From positions 1 through 64,000 of the forward strand of contig CAMUYA010000014.1 in NCBI GenBank assembly GCA_947164865.1: 64,000 bases of DNA, given 5' to 3'. Shown in pieces: positions 51,912-60,693 of this stretch; the first letter of the stretch is position 1, and each line of letters begins with the position of its first letter. The notes beneath the pieces were generated by a model. It was not told where the DNA came from and made no database searches. It worked only from the letters and a program-made list of their open reading frames with translations. Origin of the DNA: an uncultured Lachnospiraceae bacterium. Its GTDB lineage: Bacteria > Bacillota > Clostridia > Lachnospirales > Lachnospiraceae. The translations under genes and the position numbers were made by a program.

Positions 51912-53303
51912 ATGACGGGTTCTTCTACAGAAAAAAATATTGAAAGGGCGCGGAAACAGGTGCATATCCTCACTGATAAGCTCGGACGTGTTCCCACCGC
52001 CTGTGTTGTGACATTCGGTTGTCAGATGAATGCGCGCGATTCCGAAAAGCTTACCGGTATCTTGATACAGGCAGGCTTTTTACTTGTTGAAGAAGAGTCC
52101 GCGGATTTTGTTATTTATAATACCTGTACAGTGCGTGATAATGCTAATCAGCGTGTGTACGGCAGGCTTGGAGTGTGCGGCGGATTCAAGAAAAAGAATC
52201 CCTACATGAAGATCGCACTCTGCGGATGTATGATGCAGGAGCCTTCGGTGATCGAAAAGATCAAGACCAGCTACAGATTTGTGGATCTGATCTTCGGTAC
52301 GCACAACCTTTACAGATTTCCGGAATACCTTGCGGACGTTCTCGAACAGGACAGACAGATAATAGATATCTGGAAGGAACCGGATAAGATCGAGGAGGAT
52401 CTCCCTGTATCAAGGAAATATCCCTTTAAATCAGGGGTTAATATCATGTTTGGCTGCAATAATTTCTGCACTTATTGCATTGTGCCCTATGTACGCGGAA
52501 GGGAAAGAAGCCGTGAGCCGAAAGAGATAATCAGGGAAATTGAGAATCTGGCATCTCAGGGAGTTATAGAGGTTATGCTCCTTGGACAAAATGTCAATTC
52601 TTACGGTAAGGGACTGGATGATGAGATTTCATTCCCCGCGCTTTTGAAAGAGATCGAGAAGATAGACGGGATAAAGCGGATCCGCTTTATGACTTCACAT
52701 CCAAAAGATCTGTCCGACGAACTGATTGAAACGATAAGGGATTCTAAAAAGATATGCAGGCATATACATCTGCCCCTTCAGTCGGGTTCATCAAGGATCC
52801 TTAAAGCCATGAACCGTTGTTATGACAAAGAAAAGTATCTTGCCCTTGCGGCTAAGATAAGAGCACAGATCCTCGATGTTTCCATCACCACCGATATTAT
52901 CGTTGGATTCCCCGGAGAGACTCCGGAAGATGTGGATGAAACGATAGATGTTATCCGCAAGGTGGAATATGATAATGCATTTACATTTATCTATTCCAAA
53001 AGAACCGGTACGCCGGCCGCTTCCATGCCCGATCAGGTAGACGATAAGCAGGCTCACGAGCAGTTCGACCGCGTGCTTGAGGAAGTACAGAAATACGCAA
53101 AAAAGCAGAGTTCACGATTTGAAGGACGGGTTATGGAGGCTCTTGTGGAGGAAGTAAACGAAAACGATCCTTCACTTTTAACAGGGAGACTGTCCAACAA
53201 TGTGATAGTTCATTTTCCCGGAGAACACAGCCTTGTAGGCTCGCTTGTAAATGTTAAGTTAAACGAGTGCAGGGGATTTTATTACCTGGGTGAACAGGTA
53301 TAG
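51912..53303 (+). CDS. miaB: tRNA-2-methylthio-N6-dimethylallyladenosine synthase MiaB
   Basis: This radical SAM methylthiotransferase acts on i6A37, the product of MiaA encoded 6 kb downstream in the same run. The 463-residue protein has three parts: an N-terminal UPF0004 domain with FGCQMNARDSEK, NTCTVRDNA and CGCMMQ cysteines; a radical SAM core with GCNNFCTYCIVPYVRG; and a C-terminal TRAM domain (GRVMEALVEEV). The start codon abuts the DegV stop. The order miaB-mutS-mutL-miaA is conserved in Clostridia. Confidence 0.96.
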   Translation: MTGSSTEKNIERARKQVHILTDKLGRVPTACVVTFGCQMNARDSEKLTGILIQAGFLLVEEESADFVIYNTCTVRDNANQRVYGRLGVCGGFKKKNPYMKIALCGCMMQEPSVIEKIKTSYRFVDLIFGTHNLYRFPEYLADVLEQDRQIIDIWKEPDKIEEDLPVSRKYPFKSGVNIMFGCNNFCTYCIVPYVRGRERSREPKEIIREIENLASQGVIEVMLLGQNVNSYGKGLDDEISFPALLKEIEKIDGIKRIRFMTSHPKDLSDELIETIRDSKKICRHIHLPLQSGSSRILKAMNRCYDKEKYLALAAKIRAQILDVSITTDIIVGFPGETPEDVDETIDVIRKVEYDNAFTFIYSKRTGTPAASMPDQVDDKQAHEQFDRVLEEVQKYAKKQSSRFEGRVMEALVEEVNENDPSLLTGRLSNNVIVHFPGEHSLVGSLVNVKLNECRGFYYLGEQV

Positions 53304-53321
53304 TTACAAAAGGTTACTTAA

Positions 53322-56009
53322 ATGATCAGTGCTGAAGAAATCAAAAAATTATCTCCCATGATGCAAAAGTACTTTGAAACCAAAGAAGAGTACAAAGACT
53401 GCATCCTGTTTTACCGTCTCGGCGATTTTTACGAGATGTTTTTTGATGATGCCGAAATAGTATCAAAAGAGCTGGAGCTCACACTAACAGGCAAAAACTG
53501 CGGCCTTGAGGAACGTGCTCCCATGTGCGGTATTCCTTATCATGCCGTGGATTCATATCTTCCGAAACTTGTTTCCAGAGGTTTCAAGGTAGCCATCTGC
53601 GAGCAGGTGGAGGATCCCAAGCTTGCTAAAGGCCTTGTTAAACGTGAAGTTATAAGGATCGTGACACCCGGAACCAACACTAATATTCAGAGCCTCGATT
53701 CCGAGAAGAATAATTTCTGCTTTGGAGTTTTTTACTCCGATAATATGATAGGCGTTGCGATAGCCGATGTTCTTACCGGTGATTTTTATCTTACCGAGAT
53801 AGAGGATCTTTCCAAACTTCGCGACGAGATAGCCAAGTTCGAGCCCAGCGAGATCGCCTGCAATGAAGCTTTTTTACTCAGAGGGGATTTTGTAAGCGAG
53901 ATAAAAGAGAGATTCCATGTGCCCGTAACAACCCTTGACGGACATTTGTTTGACGATGCGTTTTGTACCGAGATCCTTAAAAAGCATTTTCATACCGGAT
54001 CGCTTGAAGGCCTTGGTATAATAGATTTTCCCTACGGGATCATCGCTGCGGGTGCGCTTTTAAAGTATCTGTATGATACACAAAAGACCGAGCTTAATCA
54101 TATTACGCATATCACACCTTACATTTACGGAAGGTTTATGCTCATAGATTCAGCAACCAGAAGGAATCTGGAGCTTACAGAGACATTACGTGAAAAGCAG
54201 AAAAGAGGATCGCTTCTCTGGGTGCTTGATAAGACTAAGACTGCCATGGGCGGAAGACTTCTGCGAAACACCATAGAGCAGCCCCTCATAGATATTTCCG
54301 AGATGAATCTCAGGCTGGATGCGATAGACGACCTCAACACCAATTCTATTTCAAGAGATGAGATACGTGAATACTTGAATCCTATTTACGACCTTGAAAG
54401 ACTGCTTGGAAAAGTTGCCATCAAATCAGCCAATCCAAGAGACCTTATTGCATTCAGAAGTTCGCTTTCAATGCTTCCTCCCGTCAAGATCGCACTTAAA
54501 GATTTAAGCAGTGAGCTTCTTAAAAGGATCGATGAAAGCATTGATCCGCTTGAGGATATCACCGGACTGATAGAAAGATCCATAAGCGATGATGCGCCGC
54601 TTTCCGTTCATGACGGCGGTATAATCCGGGACGGATTCGATGATGAGATAGACAGGCTAAGAAGCGCCAAGAATGAGGGAAAAAACTGGCTTGCAGAGTA
54701 CGAGGAGGAGGAAAGACAAAAGACCGGGATCAAAAATCTGCGCATAAAGTATAATCGCGCCTTCGGATATTACTTTGAAGTGACGAATTCCTTCAAGGAT
54801 CAGGTTCCGGATTATTTTATCAGAAGACAGACTCTTACAAATGCGGAGCGCTTTACCACCGACAGGCTGCATGAGCTTGAAGACGAGATACTTAATTCCG
54901 AAGAAAAACTGCTCCGTCTCGAACATGATGTTTTCTGCGAGATAAGAGATTCCATCAGCTCAGAGATTGAAAGGATACAAAGATCCGCCAAAGCGATCGC
55001 ATGGCTTGATATGCTTTCAAGCCTTGCTTTTGTGTCCGAAAAAAACAGATATGTCAGACCAAAACTTAACGACAAGGGCGTTATAAACATCAAAAACGGC
55101 CGTCACCCGGTAGTTGAGCAGATGCTTAAGGGTGGTCTGTTTGTTGAAAATGATACTTATCTTGACACAAAGAATAATTGTATCAGTATTATTACCGGCC
55201 CCAATATGGCCGGCAAATCCACATATATGAGGCAGAGTGCCCTGATAGTGCTTATGGCACAGATCGGATGCTTTGTACCTGCATCATCGGCAGATATCGG
55301 AATAGTAGACAGGATTTTTACCCGCGTGGGAGCATCGGACGATCTGGCAAGCGGTCAGTCAACCTTTATGGTGGAGATGAATGAGGTTTCAAATATCCTC
55401 AGAAACGCTACACCAAAGAGTCTGCTTATTCTTGATGAGATCGGAAGAGGCACTTCGACATTTGACGGTCTTTCAATAGCCTGGGCAGTGATAGAGCATA
55501 TAAGCAACACCAATATACTCGGAGCAAGAACCCTTTTCGCCACTCATTATCACGAGCTGACCGAGCTTGAGGGTAAAATAAGCAATGTAAACAATTATTG
55601 CATTGCGGTGCGCGAATCGGGTGATGATATCGTCTTTTTGAGAAAGATAATAAAAGGCGGCGCAGACAGAAGCTACGGTATACAGGTGGCGAGGCTTGCA
55701 GGTGTTCCCGATATGGTGATAGACAGGGCAAAAGAGATCGCAGAACAGTTGTCGGATAATGATATTACCGAAAAGATCCAGGCGATATCCGTAAACGGCT
55801 CCTCCGAATCGGGCAGGACAAAGAGGGTGGCAAAACCCGATGATGTAGATCTCGGACAGATGAGCTTTTTCGAAACCGTATCCGATGAGGATGTGCTGGA
55901 AGAACTTGCATCGATTGATATTTCCACCCTTACTCCGCTGGATGCTCTGAACACTCTTTATAAATTACAGAACAAGATAAACAATCGCTATAGTTTTACA
56001 AAAAAGTAG
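53322..56009 (+). CDS. mutS: DNA mismatch repair protein MutS
   Basis: This is the mismatch sensor. The 895-residue protein has the mismatch-recognition motif LGDFYEMFFDDA near residue 36 (F-x-E), connector, lever and clamp domains, and a C-terminal ATPase with Walker A TGPNMAGKSTYMRQ, Walker B LLILDEIGRGTSTFDG, and TLFATHYHELTELE. Length and order are normal. The C-terminal tail after about residue 800 is typical of Firmicutes MutS. It is followed after 9 bases by mutL. Confidence 0.98.
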   Translation: MISAEEIKKLSPMMQKYFETKEEYKDCILFYRLGDFYEMFFDDAEIVSKELELTLTGKNCGLEERAPMCGIPYHAVDSYLPKLVSRGFKVAICEQVEDPKLAKGLVKREVIRIVTPGTNTNIQSLDSEKNNFCFGVFYSDNMIGVAIADVLTGDFYLTEIEDLSKLRDEIAKFEPSEIACNEAFLLRGDFVSEIKERFHVPVTTLDGHLFDDAFCTEILKKHFHTGSLEGLGIIDFPYGIIAAGALLKYLYDTQKTELNHITHITPYIYGRFMLIDSATRRNLELTETLREKQKRGSLLWVLDKTKTAMGGRLLRNTIEQPLIDISEMNLRLDAIDDLNTNSISRDEIREYLNPIYDLERLLGKVAIKSANPRDLIAFRSSLSMLPPVKIALKDLSSELLKRIDESIDPLEDITGLIERSISDDAPLSVHDGGIIRDGFDDEIDRLRSAKNEGKNWLAEYEEEERQKTGIKNLRIKYNRAFGYYFEVTNSFKDQVPDYFIRRQTLTNAERFTTDRLHELEDEILNSEEKLLRLEHDVFCEIRDSISSEIERIQRSAKAIAWLDMLSSLAFVSEKNRYVRPKLNDKGVINIKNGRHPVVEQMLKGGLFVENDTYLDTKNNCISIITGPNMAGKSTYMRQSALIVLMAQIGCFVPASSADIGIVDRIFTRVGASDDLASGQSTFMVEMNEVSNILRNATPKSLLILDEIGRGTSTFDGLSIAWAVIEHISNTNILGARTLFATHYHELTELEGKISNVNNYCIAVRESGDDIVFLRKIIKGGADRSYGIQVARLAGVPDMVIDRAKEIAEQLSDNDITEKIQAISVNGSSESGRTKRVAKPDDVDLGQMSFFETVSDEDVLEELASIDISTLTPLDALNTLYKLQNKINNRYSFTKK

Positions 56010-56018
56010 GGAAAAGAA

Positions 56019-57932
56019 ATGCCTATAAGAGTTCTTGACAATGAAACTATCGACAAGATTGCTGCCGGTGAAGTGGTTGAGCGCCCGGCAAGCGTTGTAA
56101 AGGAGCTGGTTGAAAACTCCATCGATGCAGGTGCAAATGCCATAACTGTTGAGATCAAAGACGGAGGAATATCCTATATACGCGTGAGCGATAACGGATG
56201 CGGTATTGCGAAGGATGAAATAAGGACAGCATTTTTAAGACATGCCACAAGCAAGATAAGCAGTTCCGAAGACCTTACCGGAGTAAAAAGCCTGGGCTTC
56301 AGAGGTGAAGCATTAGCAAGTATCGCAGCGGTATCCGTGCTGGAGGTGATAACCAAAAGAGAAAGCGATCTTACGGGAGCAAGGCTTGTTTTGGAGGGAG
56401 CGGTTGAAAGCAGTTACGAAGAAGTTGGTGCCCCCACCGGGACAACTTTTTTTGTCAGAAATCTGTTTTATAATACTCCGGTAAGAAAGAAATTCCTTAA
56501 GTCTACAACCACTGAAGCAGGATACGTATCCGACCTTATGGAGCATCTTGCCATGTCTCATCCGCAGATAGCATTTCAGTTCACGGTCGGATCACAGACA
56601 AGATTCCACACATCGGGAAACGGTGATCTTAAAGAAGTTATATACAGGATCTACGGAAGAGAGCTTGCAGGAGCAATTGTTCCTATTGACCTTCAAAGAG
56701 GCGGACTGCATATTGGCGGATACCTGGGAAAACCTGAGCAGGTGAGGTCAAATCGCAATTTTGAAGTGTATTTCATTAACGGACGATTTATCAGAAGCGA
56801 TATCGTGGCAAAGGCGATAGAAGAGGGATTCAGAGAGTATCTGATGCTTCATAAATTTCCTGTCTGCTTTCTGATGATAGATACACTTCCCGAGAATGTT
56901 GATGTAAACGTCCATCCCACCAAGATGGACGTGAGATTTTCGGACGGTCCCGGCTTTTTCGCAGATTTATCCTCTGCGATATATGATACATTAAAAAGCA
57001 ATGAAATGATCCCGGGTCACGTGCTGGATAAACCCTCCGAGATCAAAAAGGCCGAAAAGGAATCTATAGAAGAAGCAAGACGTGATAAGAACCCCGAGCC
57101 GTTTATGATAAAGCAGGAAGAAGTATTCCCGTTTAAAAATACTACAAAACCTGTTTCGGATATGATAAAAGAAGCGGATCCTGTCATAGAAAACGATGAT
57201 TTCTTTGATGATAAAGCCGAAAAAAATGAAAATTACATTAAGTCCACATCAGATTCTCAGCCTTCATCCGTAAGATCCCCCGAACCTGTATATGCACCTG
57301 TTTTTCACCAGAGGGACCTGTTTGAAGATAAGATACTGTCTGAAGAAAACAGACCTAAATTCCGCATTATCGGACAGGTTTTTGACACATTCTGGCTCAT
57401 CCAGTATGAATCAAAACTGATGATAATAGATCAGCATGCCGCACATGAAAAGGTTAACTATGAGCGCATGATGAAGAGATTCCGTAATAAGGAGATCCTC
57501 TCACAGACACTTTTACCGCCTGTAATAGTTTCCCTCTCAGCCGCGGAAGAGAACGTGTATAAACAGAATGCGGATGCTTTTGCTTCTCTCGGTTTTGAAA
57601 TAGAAAATTTCGGCGGGTCCGAATATGCACTGCGTGCTGTTCCAATAGATCTTTACGGTCATTCCGAAAAGGAACTCTTTTTGAATGTACTTGATGAACT
57701 TGCCGAAGGAAACAGCAGGGGCAGCTATCTCGCAATAGAAGAAAAGATTGCGGGTATGTCCTGTAAAGCTTCGATAAAGGGCGGAGACAGGCTCTCTGAT
57801 AAGGAGATCAATGCTCTCATAGATGAACTTCTTACCCTTGATAATCCCTACAATTGTCCTCATGGAAGGCCCACTATCATCGTTATGACAAGAAGCGAGC
57901 TTGAAAAGAAATTTAAGAGGATCGTTGATTGA
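56019..57932 (+). CDS. mutL: DNA mismatch repair protein MutL (endonuclease type)
   Basis: The 637-residue MutL has the GHKL ATPase motifs ELVENSIDAGA, VSDNGCGI and SLGFRGEALASIAA in the N-terminal 340 residues. A variable acidic linker follows, then a C-terminal dimerisation/endonuclease domain with the metal motif IDQHAAHEKVNYERM and NCPHGRPTI. The metal motif marks the nicking type found in bacteria without MutH. It ends by overlapping the miaA TTG start. Confidence 0.97.
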   Translation: MPIRVLDNETIDKIAAGEVVERPASVVKELVENSIDAGANAITVEIKDGGISYIRVSDNGCGIAKDEIRTAFLRHATSKISSSEDLTGVKSLGFRGEALASIAAVSVLEVITKRESDLTGARLVLEGAVESSYEEVGAPTGTTFFVRNLFYNTPVRKKFLKSTTTEAGYVSDLMEHLAMSHPQIAFQFTVGSQTRFHTSGNGDLKEVIYRIYGRELAGAIVPIDLQRGGLHIGGYLGKPEQVRSNRNFEVYFINGRFIRSDIVAKAIEEGFREYLMLHKFPVCFLMIDTLPENVDVNVHPTKMDVRFSDGPGFFADLSSAIYDTLKSNEMIPGHVLDKPSEIKKAEKESIEEARRDKNPEPFMIKQEEVFPFKNTTKPVSDMIKEADPVIENDDFFDDKAEKNENYIKSTSDSQPSSVRSPEPVYAPVFHQRDLFEDKILSEENRPKFRIIGQVFDTFWLIQYESKLMIIDQHAAHEKVNYERMMKRFRNKEILSQTLLPPVIVSLSAAEENVYKQNADAFASLGFEIENFGGSEYALRAVPIDLYGHSEKELFLNVLDELAEGNSRGSYLAIEEKIAGMSCKASIKGGDRLSDKEINALIDELLTLDNPYNCPHGRPTIIVMTRSELEKKFKRIVD

Positions 57933-58867
57933 AAAAACCTTTGATAATCATTGCGGGACCAACCGCAGTCGGAAAAACGAATATTTCCATAAAACTTGCC
58001 AAAGAATTGTCGGGAGAAGTTATCTCGGCCGATTCGGTGCAGGTTTACAGAGGGCTGAATATCGGTTCTGCCAAGATCACGAAAGATGAAATGCAGGGAG
58101 TTCCTCATCATCTTATTGATATTCTGGATCCTGAAGATGATTTTAATGTGGCGGTGTTTAAGGATCTTGTTTATAAAGCGTTGGATAAGATCTATACTGC
58201 GGGAAAAATCCCTATTCTGGCAGGCGGCACAGGATTTTATATTCAGGCAGTGCTTAAAGATGTTGACTTTTCCGAAGGTGCGGCTGATGAAGCTTATCGC
58301 CGGGAGCTTTCGGAATACGTGAGAGAAAACGGCTCCAAAGCTTTACATGATATGCTGAAAAGCGTTGATCCGGAGGCAGCGGATTCAATTCCGACCGGAA
58401 ATGTAAAAAGGGTGATCCGTGCCCTGGAGTTTTATAAGGTGACGGGAGGCAGGATCTCGGACCATAACAAAGCCCAGACAGAAAGGCCTTCCGTATTCGA
58501 TCACAGGTATTTTGTTTTAAATGATGAGAGGGAGATCGTATATAAGAGGATTGATGAAAGAGTCGATAAGATGATGGATGCAGGGCTTTTGGCTGAGGTC
58601 AGGGCTTTGTATGATGCCGACGTACCCAGGAGCGCTGTAAGCATGCAGTCTCTCGGATACAGGCAGATAATGGATCATCTTTACGGAGAATGTACGCTTG
58701 AGGAAGCGGTATATCAGATCAAGCTGCAGACAAGGCATTTTGCAAAGAGGCAGATCACTTGGTTTAAGCGCGAGAAGGATGCGATATGGGTCAATAAGCA
58801 GGATTTTGGACGCGACGAGCAGAAGATACTCGAATACATGCTGAGTCGGATCAGTTATACAACTTAG
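57929..58867 (+). CDS. miaA: tRNA dimethylallyltransferase MiaA
   Basis: MiaA adds dimethylallyl to A37 of tRNAs reading UNN codons. The 312-residue protein has the P-loop IIAGPTAVGKTNIS, DSVQVYRGLNIGSAK, PHHLIDILDP, GGTGFYIQAVL, and the C-terminal RQITWFKREKD. The start is TTG 57929, overlapping the mutL stop. The gene ends in a sequence (aacttagtgacgg) that matches the end block of the palindromic repeat family, so the last codons and the TAG stop may derive from the repeat. hfq, which often follows miaA, is absent. Confidence 0.96.
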   Translation: MKKPLIIIAGPTAVGKTNISIKLAKELSGEVISADSVQVYRGLNIGSAKITKDEMQGVPHHLIDILDPEDDFNVAVFKDLVYKALDKIYTAGKIPILAGGTGFYIQAVLKDVDFSEGAADEAYRRELSEYVRENGSKALHDMLKSVDPEAADSIPTGNVKRVIRALEFYKVTGGRISDHNKAQTERPSVFDHRYFVLNDEREIVYKRIDERVDKMMDAGLLAEVRALYDADVPRSAVSMQSLGYRQIMDHLYGECTLEEAVYQIKLQTRHFAKRQITWFKREKDAIWVNKQDFGRDEQKILEYMLSRISYTT

Positions 58868-58913
58868 TGACGGACTTCGCGTTTCAAGTATGGATTCGTA
58901 CGTCTCCGCAAAG

Positions 58914-59072
58914 GCATAGTGACGGCCCAGCCAATGATAGTTCCGTCGCGCACACGGCTTGCGCCTCATAACGCGACACGCAGCGGTACTAAGCTCAAAC
59001 TGCGCTTTGCTTGTTTTCGCTAAGTGCCGGCGGCGCTACATGGTGCGCTCACGGAAGCTATCATCGTCCGTG
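58914..59072. repeat. Large palindromic intergenic repeat, copy D (inverse of copy C)
   Basis: The core at 58934-59064 is 131 bases, the same length as copy C, and runs on the opposite strand. The first 44 bases of the core (read in reverse complement) differ from copy C at one position, and the inverted ends ATGATAG/CTATCAT are retained. The flank TAGTGACGG (58917-58925) matches the end block of copies A and B. Confidence 0.88.
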
Positions 59073-59129
59073 CCTGGCGCGTATTATAAGAAATTTTGAT
59101 GATATAATACTATTTTGTAATAGGCATCA

Positions 59130-59280
59130 GCGAGTACGTGCAAATGCTATGCTGAGAGCAATGTGTCCGAGGCCGGCACTTGCTGAGAGCGAGCAATAGC
59201 GATGCTCGAAGCTAGTACCGCTGCTTCGAGGACCCATAGCCGAGAGGCGGTGCTCGAAGCATACATTTGTGCGGACTCGC
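59130..59280. repeat. Large palindromic intergenic repeat, copy E
   Basis: Inverted ends of about 30 bases: GCGAGTACGTGCAAATG...ATGCTGAGAGCA on the left and TGCTCGAAGCAT...CGGACTCGC on the right. The 53-base inner block (59171-59223, from GGCCGGCACTT to TAGTACCGCTG) aligns without gaps to copy C. The ends differ from those of C and D, so copy E shares the inner block but has different arms. Confidence 0.82.
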
Positions 59281-59335
59281 GTGCTTAAATGCGAAGTCCG
59301 TCAGAGAATAGATAAAAAATACATATGGAGAAATT

Positions 59336-60622
59336 ATGAAACAGGAATTATGCAAAATGTACGCTGAAGCTGGCATATCTGCGAAGGTAGCGGAATTCGG
59401 CGAAGAAATATGCGAGAAATTAAAAGATAGATTTGCCAAGATAGACGAGATCGCCGAGATAAATCAGATCAAAGTCATCCGCGCAATGCAGAAAAACCAG
59501 GTCAGTGAAGCATGTCTTCACGGAACAACCGGGTATGGTTATAACGATATGGGGCGTGAAAAACTCGAAGCAGTCTATGCCGATATCTTTCACACCGAGG
59601 ATGCCCTTGTAAGGCCCCAGATAACCTGCGGAACCCACGCGCTTGCTCTTGCACTCATGAGCAATTTAAGGCCCGGCGACGAGCTGATGTCGCCTGTCGG
59701 AAAGCCATATGATACCCTGGAAGAAGTAATCGGCATCAGGCCTTCAAAGGGATCACTGGCAGAATACGGTGTTTCCTATAAGCAGGTCGACCTCCTTCCG
59801 GACGATACGATAGATTTCGAAGGCATTAAAAATGCTGTTAATTCAAAGACAAGACTCGTTACCATACAGAGATCCAAAGGATACCAGACCAGGCATACTC
59901 TTTCGGTAAAAGAGATCAGTGATATCATAGCTGCAGTAAAGAAGATAAAGCCCGATGTTATCTGCATGGTTGATAACTGCTACGGTGAATTTGTCGATAC
60001 CATAGAGCCGTCGGATGTAGGCGCCGACATGGTGGTCGGTTCCCTTATAAAGAATCCGGGAGGAGGACTTGCACCTATCGGCGGATATATTGCAGGCAAA
60101 AAAGAATGCGTCGAAAATGCCGCATACAGGCTTACTTCACCCGGTCTTGGAAAAGAAGTGGGTGCATCACTTGGAATACTCAGTTCTTTTTATCAGGGTC
60201 TTTTCCTTGCACCGACAGTTACCGCATCTGCACTTAAGAGCGCAATTTTCGGAGCAAATGTTTACGAAAAACTGGGCTTTTCCGTTCTCCCCAATGGGGC
60301 GGAAGACCGTCACGATATAATTCAGGCCATAACCTTTGGAAATGCCGATGCCGTATGTGCTTTCTGCAGGGGAATACAGGCCGCGGCGCCGGTGGATTCC
60401 CATGTGACACCGATCCCGTGGGATATGCCCGGATATGATGCCCCGGTTATCATGGCTGCGGGAGCCTTTGTATCAGGATCTTCCATAGAGCTTAGCGCGG
60501 ATGGTCCCATTAAGCCCCCTTATTCCGTATACTTCCAGGGCGGGCTTACATGGCCACACGGTAAATTCGGTATTTTAAAATCTTTACAATCCCTTGTGGA
60601 TAATGGCATCAAAGTATGGTAA
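59336..60622 (+). CDS. YnbB-like PLP-dependent enzyme (methionine gamma-lyase family)
   Basis: The 428-residue fold-type I PLP enzyme is often annotated as aluminium resistance protein or methionine gamma-lyase family; its true reaction is not established. Recognisable segments are HGTTGYGYNDMGREKLE, RPQITCGTHALALALMSNL, MVDNCYGEFVD, and the PLP lysine in VVGSLIKNPGGGLAPIGGY. In Bacillus the ynbB gene lies in the miaA-hfq-ynbA-ynbB neighbourhood, matching the position here apart from the missing hfq and ynbA. It starts at ATG 59336 after atggagaa. Confidence 0.9.
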   Translation: MKQELCKMYAEAGISAKVAEFGEEICEKLKDRFAKIDEIAEINQIKVIRAMQKNQVSEACLHGTTGYGYNDMGREKLEAVYADIFHTEDALVRPQITCGTHALALALMSNLRPGDELMSPVGKPYDTLEEVIGIRPSKGSLAEYGVSYKQVDLLPDDTIDFEGIKNAVNSKTRLVTIQRSKGYQTRHTLSVKEISDIIAAVKKIKPDVICMVDNCYGEFVDTIEPSDVGADMVVGSLIKNPGGGLAPIGGYIAGKKECVENAAYRLTSPGLGKEVGASLGILSSFYQGLFLAPTVTASALKSAIFGANVYEKLGFSVLPNGAEDRHDIIQAITFGNADAVCAFCRGIQAAAPVDSHVTPIPWDMPGYDAPVIMAAGAFVSGSSIELSADGPIKPPYSVYFQGGLTWPHGKFGILKSLQSLVDNGIKVW

Positions 60623-60652
60623 AATATATATTTTGTAAGCGGTAAAGATGAT

Positions 60653-60687
60653 CTCCCTTGAAGCGCCCCGAAGAAGGCAAAAGGGAG
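60653..60687 (+). promoter_or_regulatory. Hairpin that can hide the radC ribosome binding site
   Basis: CTCCCTT (60653-60659) is complementary to AAGGGAG (60681-60687), the radC ribosome binding site, with a loop of about 21 bases. An extended -10-like TGG-TAAAAT lies upstream at 60617-60625. Translational masking of radC is possible but unproven. Confidence 0.45.
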
Positions 60688-60693
60688 GTAAAA

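Larger units (their letters stand above)
58868..59303. repeat. Composite nested repeat enclosing copies D and E
   Basis: An outer inverted repeat TGACGGACTTCGCGTTTCAAG (58868-58888) and CTTAAATGCGAAGTCCGTCA (59284-59303) encloses two different repeat copies. The left end starts directly after the miaA stop codon. The 468 bases between miaA and the PLP enzyme gene therefore hold nested palindromes and no convincing gene. A short AT-rich stretch (59078-59120) separates D from E. Confidence 0.8.
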
